NCBI RefSeq assembly: GCF_900107775.1
Contig: NZ_FNRF01000003.1
Coordinates: forward strand, 124,001 to 188,000
DNA: 64,000 nt
Source of the DNA: Xylanibacter ruminicola
Lineage (GTDB): Bacteria; Bacteroidota; Bacteroidia; Bacteroidales; Bacteroidaceae
Direction of reading: 5' to 3'
A program made the position numbers and the translations under genes. Within the stretch, counting starts at the first letter, position 1. Each line of letters begins with the position of its first letter. Of this stretch, positions 53,589-61,769 are shown in pieces. The notes beneath the pieces are model-generated. The model did not search any database, was not told where the DNA came from, and worked only from the letters and a program-made list of their open reading frames with translations.

Positions 53589-53690
53589 AATTTAGTTAGT
53601 AGTTGGTTTTAAAAACTTTGTTAGTAGATGTTAAACGAATAGTTAACAACAAAAGGGCCCGCAGTTGATGCGCGCCCTTTTTTTACTTTT
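53589..53690 (+). ncRNA. candidate small RNA with its own promoter and terminator
   Basis: A transcript of about 100 bases is predicted from the promoter at 53551-53582 to a terminator hairpin AAAAGGGC (53651-53658) with GCCCTTTT (53674-53681) and following T-run. An inner CGC/GCG stem extends the hairpin. The body contains GTTAGTAG twice and TTAAACGAATAGTTAA. It stands between two minus-strand genes, with no plus-strand gene for 3.3 kb. No known RNA family is recognised. Confidence 0.5.
53651..53684. terminator. terminator hairpin, usable from both sides
   Basis: An 8-bp stem with seven T on the plus strand and four T on the minus strand. It also lies just past the metallophosphatase stop codon on the minus strand, so it can end that transcript too. 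Confidence 0.7.
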
Positions 53691-54663
53691 TGGTATAATT
53701 CATTCTAACTTTCTCCCACCTGATAGTACCGTTTTTCTTCACATGCACACGTATCAGATAATCGCCTGGTTTGGGGTTGTTGGCCTCACTCATCGAGTCG
53801 AGCGTCAGGTATTCGGTATCGCCAACTTTCTGATAGTCCCATTTATGCACATGCCCTAGGAATACCATATCCGTTTCCCACTCATTAAACTTGTTCAACA
53901 GGAAGAACATCTCCTCACGCGGGAAAGTAGAGGCGAACTCTACTGATCGCGGACGGAAGATATTGGTATGACTGAATACGAAGGTATGACGGATTATTTT
54001 CTCACCTGTATCATGATAATAATCATTCAATACGCCTTGTTCTAACAGTTTGACTTGTTCACGCCCCAACGTACCACTGGCCGAGTCGAGGAAAATAAAA
54101 TGATCTAGCTGAGGAGGATCGAGATTTACCAGTACATAGACATCATAGAATGATGAGTGGAATATGTTTGACCACAATGCCCATCCATTATGTGTGATAT
54201 CATGATTGCCCACCACCGGGAAAAAGGGATATCTCACCTTGTCAAGGGAGAAATTCTCATCGTTCAAATATTGTTCTGCGTAGTATTTCTTCGCATATTT
54301 CTCTCTATACTCATCTATCAGGTCTTCAAGTATGATGTAGTATTCAGCTTTGGTATCGGCGATATCACCCAGATGCGCCATCAGCAGATCGTTGTTATCG
54401 AGTGCAATCTGTAGCATTTCGCGCATACGACCATCATCAGTTGTCAGATGACTGTCGGCACCCACTAAGAATGTGTATTCATCCCCTTCATAACCACTGA
54501 GCATAGTACCATCACCCTTGTGACCCTGATAATAGGCATTCGACATCTTAACACGATCCTCAACACCCGTGCCACTTACCAATACACCAATCGGACTCAC
54601 TTTGTCGCAAGCCGAAAGCAACAGCAGTACTGCTCCTAATAATATATAATGTGTAGTCTTCAT
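53683..54663 (-). CDS. calcineurin-like metallophosphoesterase, lipoprotein
   Basis: A ~326-residue lipoprotein (LLLLSAC) with metal-binding motifs of the calcineurin fold: GADSHL, LGDIAD, VVGNHD, FVFSHTN and GHVHKWD. These give the usual two-metal site. The start at 54663 (MKTTHYILL) is preferred because it gives a normal lipoprotein signal and follows the previous stop by 2 bases. Substrate is unknown. It is translated with the upstream outer-membrane protein and PreA-like genes. Confidence 0.88.
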   Translation of the reverse strand: MKTTHYILLGAVLLLLSACDKVSPIGVLVSGTGVEDRVKMSNAYYQGHKGDGTMLSGYEGDEYTFLVGADSHLTTDDGRMREMLQIALDNNDLLMAHLGDIADTKAEYYIILEDLIDEYREKYAKKYYAEQYLNDENFSLDKVRYPFFPVVGNHDITHNGWALWSNIFHSSFYDVYVLVNLDPPQLDHFIFLDSASGTLGREQVKLLEQGVLNDYYHDTGEKIIRHTFVFSHTNIFRPRSVEFASTFPREEMFFLLNKFNEWETDMVFLGHVHKWDYQKVGDTEYLTLDSMSEANNPKPGDYLIRVHVKKNGTIRWEKVRMNYTKK

Positions 54664-54665
54664 TG

Positions 54666-55376
54666 TCACCATACGTATTTTAGTCCTAATTTTCCTGATG
54701 TCTCGTATTTACTGGCCAGCTGACTCATACTGCCAGCGGGACGGATATTGAATTCACCAAATAAGTACATCTGTTTGGTCAGTCTTCCGTAAAAGTTCAG
54801 TCCCCAGTTGATGTTCCAGTTCTCATAATAGAAATCGTCGTAGTTACGGAAAAAAAGTCCAATATTCCATGAGTTGGTACGTGGACGAATCATGGCCCCG
54901 AATCCGAACGTAAAAGTAAGTGGTTCGGTATAGCCAAAGTCACCAGTTTTCCAATGAATATACGACTCACCTACTCGCAGAAAGAAATACGGCATTTCCC
55001 AAGTCAGAGAGAGGTTCCCGATGGTTTCGTTGGCATTCCAACGATTGTAGCGGTTGTACATCAGTTTGCCATCTATATAGATGTCACCCCACCACACGGG
55101 CAGCCGATAACCACCCTGCACGTCGTTCGAGTAGAGCTGTTTGCCCCACTGTTGTTGTACATCGGCACCCACATGCCAGCGATCAGTCAAATGCCGTTTA
55201 TACGAGAGACCGAAACCGCCATAGCCACTAACAACCACATTGTTACCTGCCATCGCATAACCCGATATCTCGTTTTTATGTTCACCATCATAGCGATGCT
55301 GACCTACAAATGCGTTTTGTGCCTGCATGGTTATAGTACCAAGCAATAGACAAAGTATAACGATTATTCTGTTCAT
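54666..55376 (-). CDS. outer-membrane beta-barrel protein, 236 aa
   Basis: A secreted barrel-type protein. The start at 55376 gives a signal peptide (MNRIIVILCLLLGTITMQAQ) and overlaps the stop of the PreA-like gene by four bases; an N-terminal extension of 55 residues lies inside that gene and is rejected. The rest is rich in alternating aromatic strands (YRLPVWWGDIYIDGKLMYNR, NWNINWGLNFYGRL) and ends in LGLKYVW, as outer-membrane barrels do. The family is not recognised. Confidence 0.75.
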   Translation of the reverse strand: MNRIIVILCLLLGTITMQAQNAFVGQHRYDGEHKNEISGYAMAGNNVVVSGYGGFGLSYKRHLTDRWHVGADVQQQWGKQLYSNDVQGGYRLPVWWGDIYIDGKLMYNRYNRWNANETIGNLSLTWEMPYFFLRVGESYIHWKTGDFGYTEPLTFTFGFGAMIRPRTNSWNIGLFFRNYDDFYYENWNINWGLNFYGRLTKQMYLFGEFNIRPAGSMSQLASKYETSGKLGLKYVW

Positions 55377-56833
55377 TTCTTTTTGGGAATACGTTTGGTG
55401 AGGCCGATGGCCCCAGTGGGACATACCAGACGACATAGGTGACACCCCACGCACTTGGTGCCTATGATGCGTGGTTGGCGCTCTTCGAACGTAATGGCCT
55501 GATGTCCGCCATCCATACACGAGATATAGCAACGTCCGCAACCTATGCAGCGTTCACGATCCACCTTGGGATATACCATGGTGTCGCGATCCAGGTCGGA
55601 TGGTCTTACAAAGTTGGGCAGCTGCTCGCCAACCAGGTCGTCTAACTTCTCAAATCCTCGTTCCGTCAGGTAGGTCTGCAGACCTGATACCAGGTCGTCG
55701 ATAATCCGATAGCCATACTGCATCACGGCGGTACATACCTGAACATTCCTACAACCTAACTGTATGAAATCCACGGCATCGCGCCATGTCTCAATACCAC
55801 CTATACCACTCAGTTCTATGGCTCTGCCATGTGTACCGTTAATCACAGGATCCATACTCATCTCCAGAATAAAGCGCAGGGCAATGGGCTTTACCGCCTG
55901 TCCGCTGTAGCCCGATAGGGTTTGCTTGCCGCTCACCTCGGCCTCTTTCGACATGGTGACACTCTTAATGGTGTTGATGGCCGAGATGGCATCGGCACCA
56001 GCAAAGTAAGCACCCATAGCCGGACGGGTCATCTGCGTGATGTTAGGTGTCATCTTGGGAATCACAGGAATCTTTACGCTACGTTTTACATAGCTGGTGT
56101 AGAAGTTCACTAACTCCGGATCCTGACCGATGTCGCTACCCATACCAGCCAGTCGCATCTGTGGGCACGAGAAGTTCAACTCTATCGCATCGCAGCCAGC
56201 CTTTTCGGCCAGCTTGGCCAGCTCTATCCACTCCTCCTCAAACTGTCCCATAATCGAGGCAACTACCACCTTGGTGGGGTAGTTCTGCTTCAATCGGCGC
56301 AGAATGTCGAAATCTACCTGATAGGGATTCTCCGACAACTGCTCCATGTTACGGAAACCAGCAAAGGTAGTACCTTTCTTGACAGCATCGAAACGGGGTG
56401 ATACCTCACGGATGTCCTGCTTACAGATGGTCTTATAGAACACACCTGCCCAACCAGCCTCAAAGGCACGTGCCACCATATCGTAGTTGGTGCATACGGC
56501 CGATGATGCTAAGAAGAATGGATTCTCGCAGTCAATGCCGCAGAATGTAATACCCAACGATTGTTGCGTGGCATCACCCATCAGCTCATTGGCAGATGTG
56601 CAATCTGTCAGCAGTTCCCTGATTCTGATGGGCCGATCGTAGTGGATACATGTCTGTTCGGCACGTAGCAGATCGTCGTCAGTACAACCCGCTACCCAGC
56701 GCCAGGCATTCTTTTCGTTATCAAACCGGATGGCACGGATGGCTCTGGCCACGTCACCTTTACCGCACGCTTTTGTGCAAGGAGCATCCTCGCATAACAA
56801 GCAGCGTACCGCTTCTTCGTACTTATGCATCAT
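55373..56833 (-). CDS. PreA-like dihydropyrimidine/dihydroorotate dehydrogenase with ferredoxin domains
   Basis: A 486-residue cytosolic flavoprotein. Residues ~10-60 resemble the Fe-S N-terminal module of dihydropyrimidine dehydrogenase (RCLLCEDAPCTKAC). Residues ~90-400 are the FMN barrel (ELNFSCPQMRLAGMGSDIGQ, IPVIPKMTPNI, SGIGGIETWRDAVDFI). The C-terminal ~70 residues hold two 4Fe-4S motifs (CIGCGRCYISC and CVGCHLCRLVC). PreA normally pairs with PreT; no preT lies nearby. It probably reduces or oxidises pyrimidines, with an unknown electron partner. Confidence 0.85.
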   Translation of the reverse strand: MMHKYEEAVRCLLCEDAPCTKACGKGDVARAIRAIRFDNEKNAWRWVAGCTDDDLLRAEQTCIHYDRPIRIRELLTDCTSANELMGDATQQSLGITFCGIDCENPFFLASSAVCTNYDMVARAFEAGWAGVFYKTICKQDIREVSPRFDAVKKGTTFAGFRNMEQLSENPYQVDFDILRRLKQNYPTKVVVASIMGQFEEEWIELAKLAEKAGCDAIELNFSCPQMRLAGMGSDIGQDPELVNFYTSYVKRSVKIPVIPKMTPNITQMTRPAMGAYFAGADAISAINTIKSVTMSKEAEVSGKQTLSGYSGQAVKPIALRFILEMSMDPVINGTHGRAIELSGIGGIETWRDAVDFIQLGCRNVQVCTAVMQYGYRIIDDLVSGLQTYLTERGFEKLDDLVGEQLPNFVRPSDLDRDTMVYPKVDRERCIGCGRCYISCMDGGHQAITFEERQPRIIGTKCVGCHLCRLVCPTGAIGLTKRIPKKK

Positions 56834-56880
56834 AATCGTAGTTTTTAATCATTCATAACAAAACCTCCACTTTATGCCTG

Positions 56881-56888
56881 CAAAGATA
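56881..56888 (-). promoter_or_regulatory. -7 box of the PreA-like operon
   Basis: TATCTTTG on the minus strand, 47 bases before the ATG. Confidence 0.5.
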
Positions 56889-56962
56889 CGATATTTTTTG
56901 GATTTTTGGCTGAATTAACAAAAATTAAAATTAAATTCCACCCAGCTATCTCAATTTTTTCA

Positions 56963-56970
56963 TAATTTTG
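56963..56970 (+). promoter_or_regulatory. -7 box of the PAP2/barrel gene
   Basis: TAATTTTG on the plus strand, 43 bases before the ATG; divergent from the PreA-like operon. Confidence 0.5.
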
Positions 56971-57013
56971 CATTTATAAATAGGTGAACATTCTAATCTA
57001 AATAATAATAACG

Positions 57014-58753
57014 ATGAAGAGAACTTTTTTTGTACTACTCATGATGTTTGCTATGGGCAACGTAGCAAAAGCCGCTGATCTTGATATCAGTCTGGAACCG
57101 TTGAAGTTGCAGACGCCTGAGATGGAGATGAAGCTCGACTGTCAGGCTGCCCCTGCCTATCGTCCGGAATTGGAACTGCCCATGTCGCCTTTGATGGGTA
57201 GCAGCGAGAAGTATCAGCTCACGTGGATGCGTACCAATCCCGGTGTAAAACCGTATAAGGTGATGGACGATTTGACCTTTGCTGGTATCCCTCTGTTTGT
57301 GGCTGGTATCATTGCCAAGAGCGAGAAGAAATCGTTCCGTCAGAACACCAGTGAGAACAAGCACACACTGTTGACTGATTTTAAGACCGAGATTGATAAC
57401 TACACCCAGTTCTTTGGTCCTGTGATGGCTACTGGCTTAAAGATTGCTGGCGTAGAGGGGCGTAGTGATTGGGGGCGTTATCTGGCCTCTACAGCTATGT
57501 CGTATGGTATCATGGCTTTGTTTGTTAACAGCATTAAGTACACTGCCAAGGAGATGCGTCCCGATGGTTCTACCCGTAACTCATGGCCCAGCGGACATAC
57601 TGCTACAGCCTTTGTGGGTGCTACCATCCTGCATAAGGAGTATGGCTTAACCCGTTCGCCTTGGTACTCTGTGGCTGGTTATGGTGTGGCCACAGCTACT
57701 GGTGTGATGCGTGTGCTGAACAACCGTCACTGGGTGAGCGATGTACTCTCTGGTGCTGGTGTGGGTATCATGTCGGGTGAGTTAGCCTATGCTTTGAGCG
57801 ATCTGATTTTCAAGGGTAAGGGTTTGTTACGTGGCGATGCCGTCAGTGAGCGTAGCATCATTGAGCATCCTTCGTTCTTCTCTATCTCGATGGGATTAGG
57901 ATTAGGTTCGCAATCGCTCGACTTCGGTGCGGAGACCATGAGTGATGCCCACGACAACTTTAACCTGAAGTTTGGTGCTTCTACTGCCGTATCTGCCGAG
58001 GGTGCCTATTTCTTCAATAAGTATGTTGGTGTGGGTGGTCGTCTGCGTGTGAATAGCACACCTATCAATGGCTGGGACCGCGTGTTGAACTATGCCGACC
58101 AGGATGTGAAGGAGATGTTTAAGGATCTTGATGCCGACATGGACCTGAGACCACTGAATAATATCGTCTTCAGAACAGCTGATAAACAGCCTCAGTTTAC
58201 GATTGAGAGCGACCACCTGACAGAGTTCGCTGCCGACCTTGGTGTGTATTTCAATCTGCCACTCTCTAAGCGTTTTGCTATGGGCGCCAAGTTGCTGGCC
58301 GGTCGTAGTATCATGCAGGAGCTGAATCTCTCTGCCCATTACCAGGGTAAGGTGGTGGATGTCAACCCCATGGCCATCTTGGATGATGATCCCAATTTGT
58401 TCTACGAGACAGATGAGACCTACGATACCAAATGGGATTACTTTACGCTGAATGCCAACAACACCTTTAAGTGGGGAACAGGTATCTCGCTGACCTATGC
58501 CTACAAGGAGAATTATGCCTGGCGCCTGTTTGTAGATTATGATATGGCCCGTAAGACCTATACGTTGGAGTATAATCCCACACAGTTCATGCATTCGGCT
58601 CTCCCGACATATTTCGACTTTGCGGAGATGATGCAGGAGATAGATCCGGCATTTGCTGCTGACATGATATCGGAGATGTCGCCTGTGACCACACATATAA
58701 AAAAGAACCGCCATACTTTCGTCATTGGCGGCTCCTTAACCATATCATTCTAA
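57014..58753 (+). CDS. PAP2-family phosphatase fused to an outer-membrane barrel
   Basis: A 579-residue secreted protein (signal peptide MKRTFFVLLMMFAMGNVAKA). Residues ~85-265 form a PAP2 phosphatase domain with all three motifs: KYTAKEMRP (175-183), WPSGHTATAF (191-200) and RHWVSDVLSG (238-247). Residues ~285-579 are a beta-rich barrel-like domain ending TFVIGGSLTISF. PAP2 enzymes dephosphorylate lipids such as lipid A or undecaprenyl diphosphate. The barrel suggests an outer-membrane location. It converges on the GH3 gene, 15 bases apart. Confidence 0.85.
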   Translation: MKRTFFVLLMMFAMGNVAKAADLDISLEPLKLQTPEMEMKLDCQAAPAYRPELELPMSPLMGSSEKYQLTWMRTNPGVKPYKVMDDLTFAGIPLFVAGIIAKSEKKSFRQNTSENKHTLLTDFKTEIDNYTQFFGPVMATGLKIAGVEGRSDWGRYLASTAMSYGIMALFVNSIKYTAKEMRPDGSTRNSWPSGHTATAFVGATILHKEYGLTRSPWYSVAGYGVATATGVMRVLNNRHWVSDVLSGAGVGIMSGELAYALSDLIFKGKGLLRGDAVSERSIIEHPSFFSISMGLGLGSQSLDFGAETMSDAHDNFNLKFGASTAVSAEGAYFFNKYVGVGGRLRVNSTPINGWDRVLNYADQDVKEMFKDLDADMDLRPLNNIVFRTADKQPQFTIESDHLTEFAADLGVYFNLPLSKRFAMGAKLLAGRSIMQELNLSAHYQGKVVDVNPMAILDDDPNLFYETDETYDTKWDYFTLNANNTFKWGTGISLTYAYKENYAWRLFVDYDMARKTYTLEYNPTQFMHSALPTYFDFAEMMQEIDPAFAADMISEMSPVTTHIKKNRHTFVIGGSLTISF

Positions 58754-58768
58754 AAAGATGCGACGTGC

Positions 58769-61117
58769 TTACTGCTTCAGCAGATTCAGTTTGTGCTGAG
58801 GTGCCAGTGCATTCGTAGTCTTTTCGGTATATTCACCAATCTTAAGTGTAGCAGTCGCAGCAATGTTGCGGCTGCTATTTCCTATACAGAAGGTATAGGT
58901 ACCAGCCTCGGTCAACCACTGACTGTTTGCCTCGTCAAAGCTGGCCAGCATGCGTACAGGGATGGTCATGGTCAGCACCTCGCTCTCGTCGGGCTGCAAC
59001 TCACGACTCTTGGCAAAGGCCTTCAGTTCCTGTGCGGGCTTCTCCAGGTTGCCCTTGGGTGCTTTTACATATACCTGAGCAACCTCCTTACCGCTTACGC
59101 TACCGGTATTCTTAACGGTGATGCTCACCTCAACAGCATTCTTGCCCTTGGCTTTTACCACAGGCTTTGAGAAAGCGAAGGTGGTGTAGCTCAGTCCGAA
59201 TCCGAATGGGTAAGCCACATCGCGACCAAAGGTGTCGAAATAGCGATAACCTACGTAGATATCCTCCTCATGGTTGGTGTAGGCATGTCCAGGGATGGGA
59301 CGCTTGCTGCCAATCATCTGCTGCAGCGAGTAGTCGTCAATCTGTCCAGGGAAGTTCTTGGTCGATGCATGATCAGTTGCAGCGATAGGCCATGTCATGG
59401 TGAGCTTACCCGAAGGATTCACCTTACCAGTCAGCAGGTCGGCAATCGAGTTACCACCCTCCATACCTGGCTGCCAAGCGCACAGGATGGCATCAGGATA
59501 ACCACTCCACGAGGCTGTCTCAATCACGCTACCCGAGTTGATGATCACAATCACAGGCTTGCCCGCAGCGTGGAAAGCGTTGCAAACATCCGTAATCAGG
59601 GCACGCTCCTCGGCGTTCAGGTTAAACTCGGTGTTGATATCGCGATCCACACCTTCACCAGCCTGACGACCGATGGTGATGATAGCTGCATCGGCACCAT
59701 TCACCTCTTTATTAATACAGATAGGATCCAGTCCGATCTCAGGATATTTCTGCTGTCCGAAGTACTCGTTCTGGTACCACTTGGCAGGATGACGCTCGGC
59801 CTGGAATTTTACTCTTGCAAACTCGATATACTTGCGATAGATGTCAGTGAGAGTCTCGCTCGATTTGATGCCGGCATTCTTCAAACCCTCCAGCATGTCA
59901 ACCACGTAGGGTGGGTGAACACAACCCGAACCGGTACCACCGCTCAGGAAGTCGTATGAGTTCTCACCAAACAGAGCCACGGTCTTGATGCTGCCGTTCT
60001 TCCAAGGCAGTGTGCCGTTGTTCTTCAGCAGTACGATACCCTCGTTGGCACTCTGACGGGTGATGGCGGCATGGGCCACAAAGTCGGGATTGTTAGAAGC
60101 GGGATATTTCTGGAAGCTTGGTGTCTTTACGATATACTCCAGCATGCGGCGCACGTTACGATTCACATCCTTGATGTCGAGCTTACCGCTCTTTACACCC
60201 TCGATAATCTCGTTCACCTGTGCAGGCTGTCCTGGCTCCATCAAGTCGTTACCGGCCTGTACCTCAGTGATGGTAGGCAGACCTTCGCGAATACCAATCC
60301 AGTCGGTCATCACGATACCCTTAAAGCCCCAGTCCTCACGCAGAATCTTTGTCAGCAGGTCGCGGTTACCCATCGAGTACTGACCGTTAATCTGGTTGTA
60401 CGACGACATCACGGTCCAAGGGTCACTCTCACGAACGGCAATCTCGAAACCACGCAGATACAGCTCGCGGGCAGCACGCTGACTCACGCGCTCATCTACT
60501 GCAGTACGGTCGGTCTCCTGCGAGTTGATGGCAAAGTGCTTGGCACTCACGCCGGCACCCTGACTCTGCACACCCTGTATATAGGCAGCTGCAATCTTAC
60601 CTGTCAGCAGTGGGTCCTCCGAGTAGTACTCAAAGTTACGTCCGCACAGGGGATTGCGATGCAGGTTCATACCAGGACCCAGAATCACGTCGCAGCGATA
60701 CTCCTTGGTCTCATTACCAATAGCCTGTCCTACCTTGTTTACCAACTCAGTGTTCCAGGTCGAAGCCAGGCACGAGCCGATAGGGAAGGCTGTGGCATAA
60801 TAGGTCTTGTCGCTTCCCTTACGTGTCGGGTCGATACGTACACCGGCAGGACCGTCGGTAAGCACAGTGGCAGGAATGCCCAGACGTGGGATGGCAGGCG
60901 ATGTACCTGCAGCACCAGCCACCAGGTCGGCTTCGCCACCTACGACGGCATTGTCACTGAAAAAGTTGTTGGCACCGCCAACCAGTAGTTTGGCTTTCTC
61001 TTCAAGGGTCATAGCCTTGATTACCTCGTCGATATTATCGGCGCGGAGCTGTACTTGAGCATTTGTTGTCATTGCGAATGTTGTTGCTAATAAGCAAGTT
61101 GTTAGTAATCTCTTCAT
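58769..61117 (-). CDS. GH3 family beta-glycosidase
   Basis: A 782-residue secreted enzyme (signal ATTFAMTTNAQ). The layout is GH3: TIM barrel with catalytic nucleophile Asp in IVMTDWIG, alpha/beta sandwich with GQQKYPEIGLD and the acid/base region, and a C-terminal fibronectin III-like domain (VSGKEVAQVYVKAPKG). It should release glucose or xylose from oligosaccharides in the periplasm. The KHFAINSQETDR motif is typical of beta-glucosidases. It is last in a run with the deacetylase and DUF2723 genes. Confidence 0.93.
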   Translation of the reverse strand: MKRLLTTCLLATTFAMTTNAQVQLRADNIDEVIKAMTLEEKAKLLVGGANNFFSDNAVVGGEADLVAGAAGTSPAIPRLGIPATVLTDGPAGVRIDPTRKGSDKTYYATAFPIGSCLASTWNTELVNKVGQAIGNETKEYRCDVILGPGMNLHRNPLCGRNFEYYSEDPLLTGKIAAAYIQGVQSQGAGVSAKHFAINSQETDRTAVDERVSQRAARELYLRGFEIAVRESDPWTVMSSYNQINGQYSMGNRDLLTKILREDWGFKGIVMTDWIGIREGLPTITEVQAGNDLMEPGQPAQVNEIIEGVKSGKLDIKDVNRNVRRMLEYIVKTPSFQKYPASNNPDFVAHAAITRQSANEGIVLLKNNGTLPWKNGSIKTVALFGENSYDFLSGGTGSGCVHPPYVVDMLEGLKNAGIKSSETLTDIYRKYIEFARVKFQAERHPAKWYQNEYFGQQKYPEIGLDPICINKEVNGADAAIITIGRQAGEGVDRDINTEFNLNAEERALITDVCNAFHAAGKPVIVIINSGSVIETASWSGYPDAILCAWQPGMEGGNSIADLLTGKVNPSGKLTMTWPIAATDHASTKNFPGQIDDYSLQQMIGSKRPIPGHAYTNHEEDIYVGYRYFDTFGRDVAYPFGFGLSYTTFAFSKPVVKAKGKNAVEVSITVKNTGSVSGKEVAQVYVKAPKGNLEKPAQELKAFAKSRELQPDESEVLTMTIPVRMLASFDEANSQWLTEAGTYTFCIGNSSRNIAATATLKIGEYTEKTTNALAPQHKLNLLKQ

Positions 61118-61154
61118 ATTGTTGATGCCTTTAGTTGTGTATTTGCGTTCTATT

Positions 61155-61766
61155 TCATGGGAAGATACGGAACTCGTACCCCTGATCCTTCAGCCATTGT
61201 AGCGACTCGGGTAGGGCAGTCTTCAGTTTGTCGATACTCTTCAGCGAGTCATGGAAGGTAATGATCGAACCATTACGCGCGTACCTCTTTATATTATTAA
61301 CCACATCTTCGGCGGTCATCCACTTCGAGTAGTCGCGAGTCACCAGGTCCCACATCACAATCTTGTACTTCCTGCTCAGCCAGGCATACTGTGCCATACG
61401 CATCCATCCGTGGGGTGGACGCACATAGTGACTGTGTATATAGGCGTTGGCCTTCTCCACGTTGTAGCTGTATTCCTTTACGGTATGGCGCAAACCACCA
61501 ATATGGTTGTGGGTATGGTTGCCCACTTGATGACCTTCGGCCAGGATACGTTTGTATAGCTCCGGGTATTTGCGTACGTTGTCGCCCACCATAAAGAAGG
61601 TGGCGCGTACGCCGAATTCTTTCAGGGTATCGAGAATAAATGGTGTAGCCTCTGGGATAGGACCGTCGTCGAAGGTCAGGTACACTGCCTTCACGCGACG
61701 GTCCATTCGCCAGTATGCTCTTGGATAGAGCCAGCGCAGATAGATAGCCGGTTGCTCTATAAACAT
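61155..61766 (-). CDS. polysaccharide deacetylase (CE4/NodB family)
   Basis: A 203-residue protein with the NodB fold. Metal ligands are the Asp in YLTFDDGPIPEAT and the histidines in GNHTHNHIGG; RPPHGWMRMAQYA and ITFHDSLKSIDKL are further motifs. It removes acetyl groups from N-acetylated sugars in wall or surface glycans. There is no signal peptide, but a hydrophobic N-terminus (AIYLRWLYPRAYW) may attach it to the membrane. It follows the DUF2723 gene by 3 bases. Confidence 0.9.
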   Translation of the reverse strand: MFIEQPAIYLRWLYPRAYWRMDRRVKAVYLTFDDGPIPEATPFILDTLKEFGVRATFFMVGDNVRKYPELYKRILAEGHQVGNHTHNHIGGLRHTVKEYSYNVEKANAYIHSHYVRPPHGWMRMAQYAWLSRKYKIVMWDLVTRDYSKWMTAEDVVNNIKRYARNGSIITFHDSLKSIDKLKTALPESLQWLKDQGYEFRIFP

Positions 61767-61769
61767 GAT

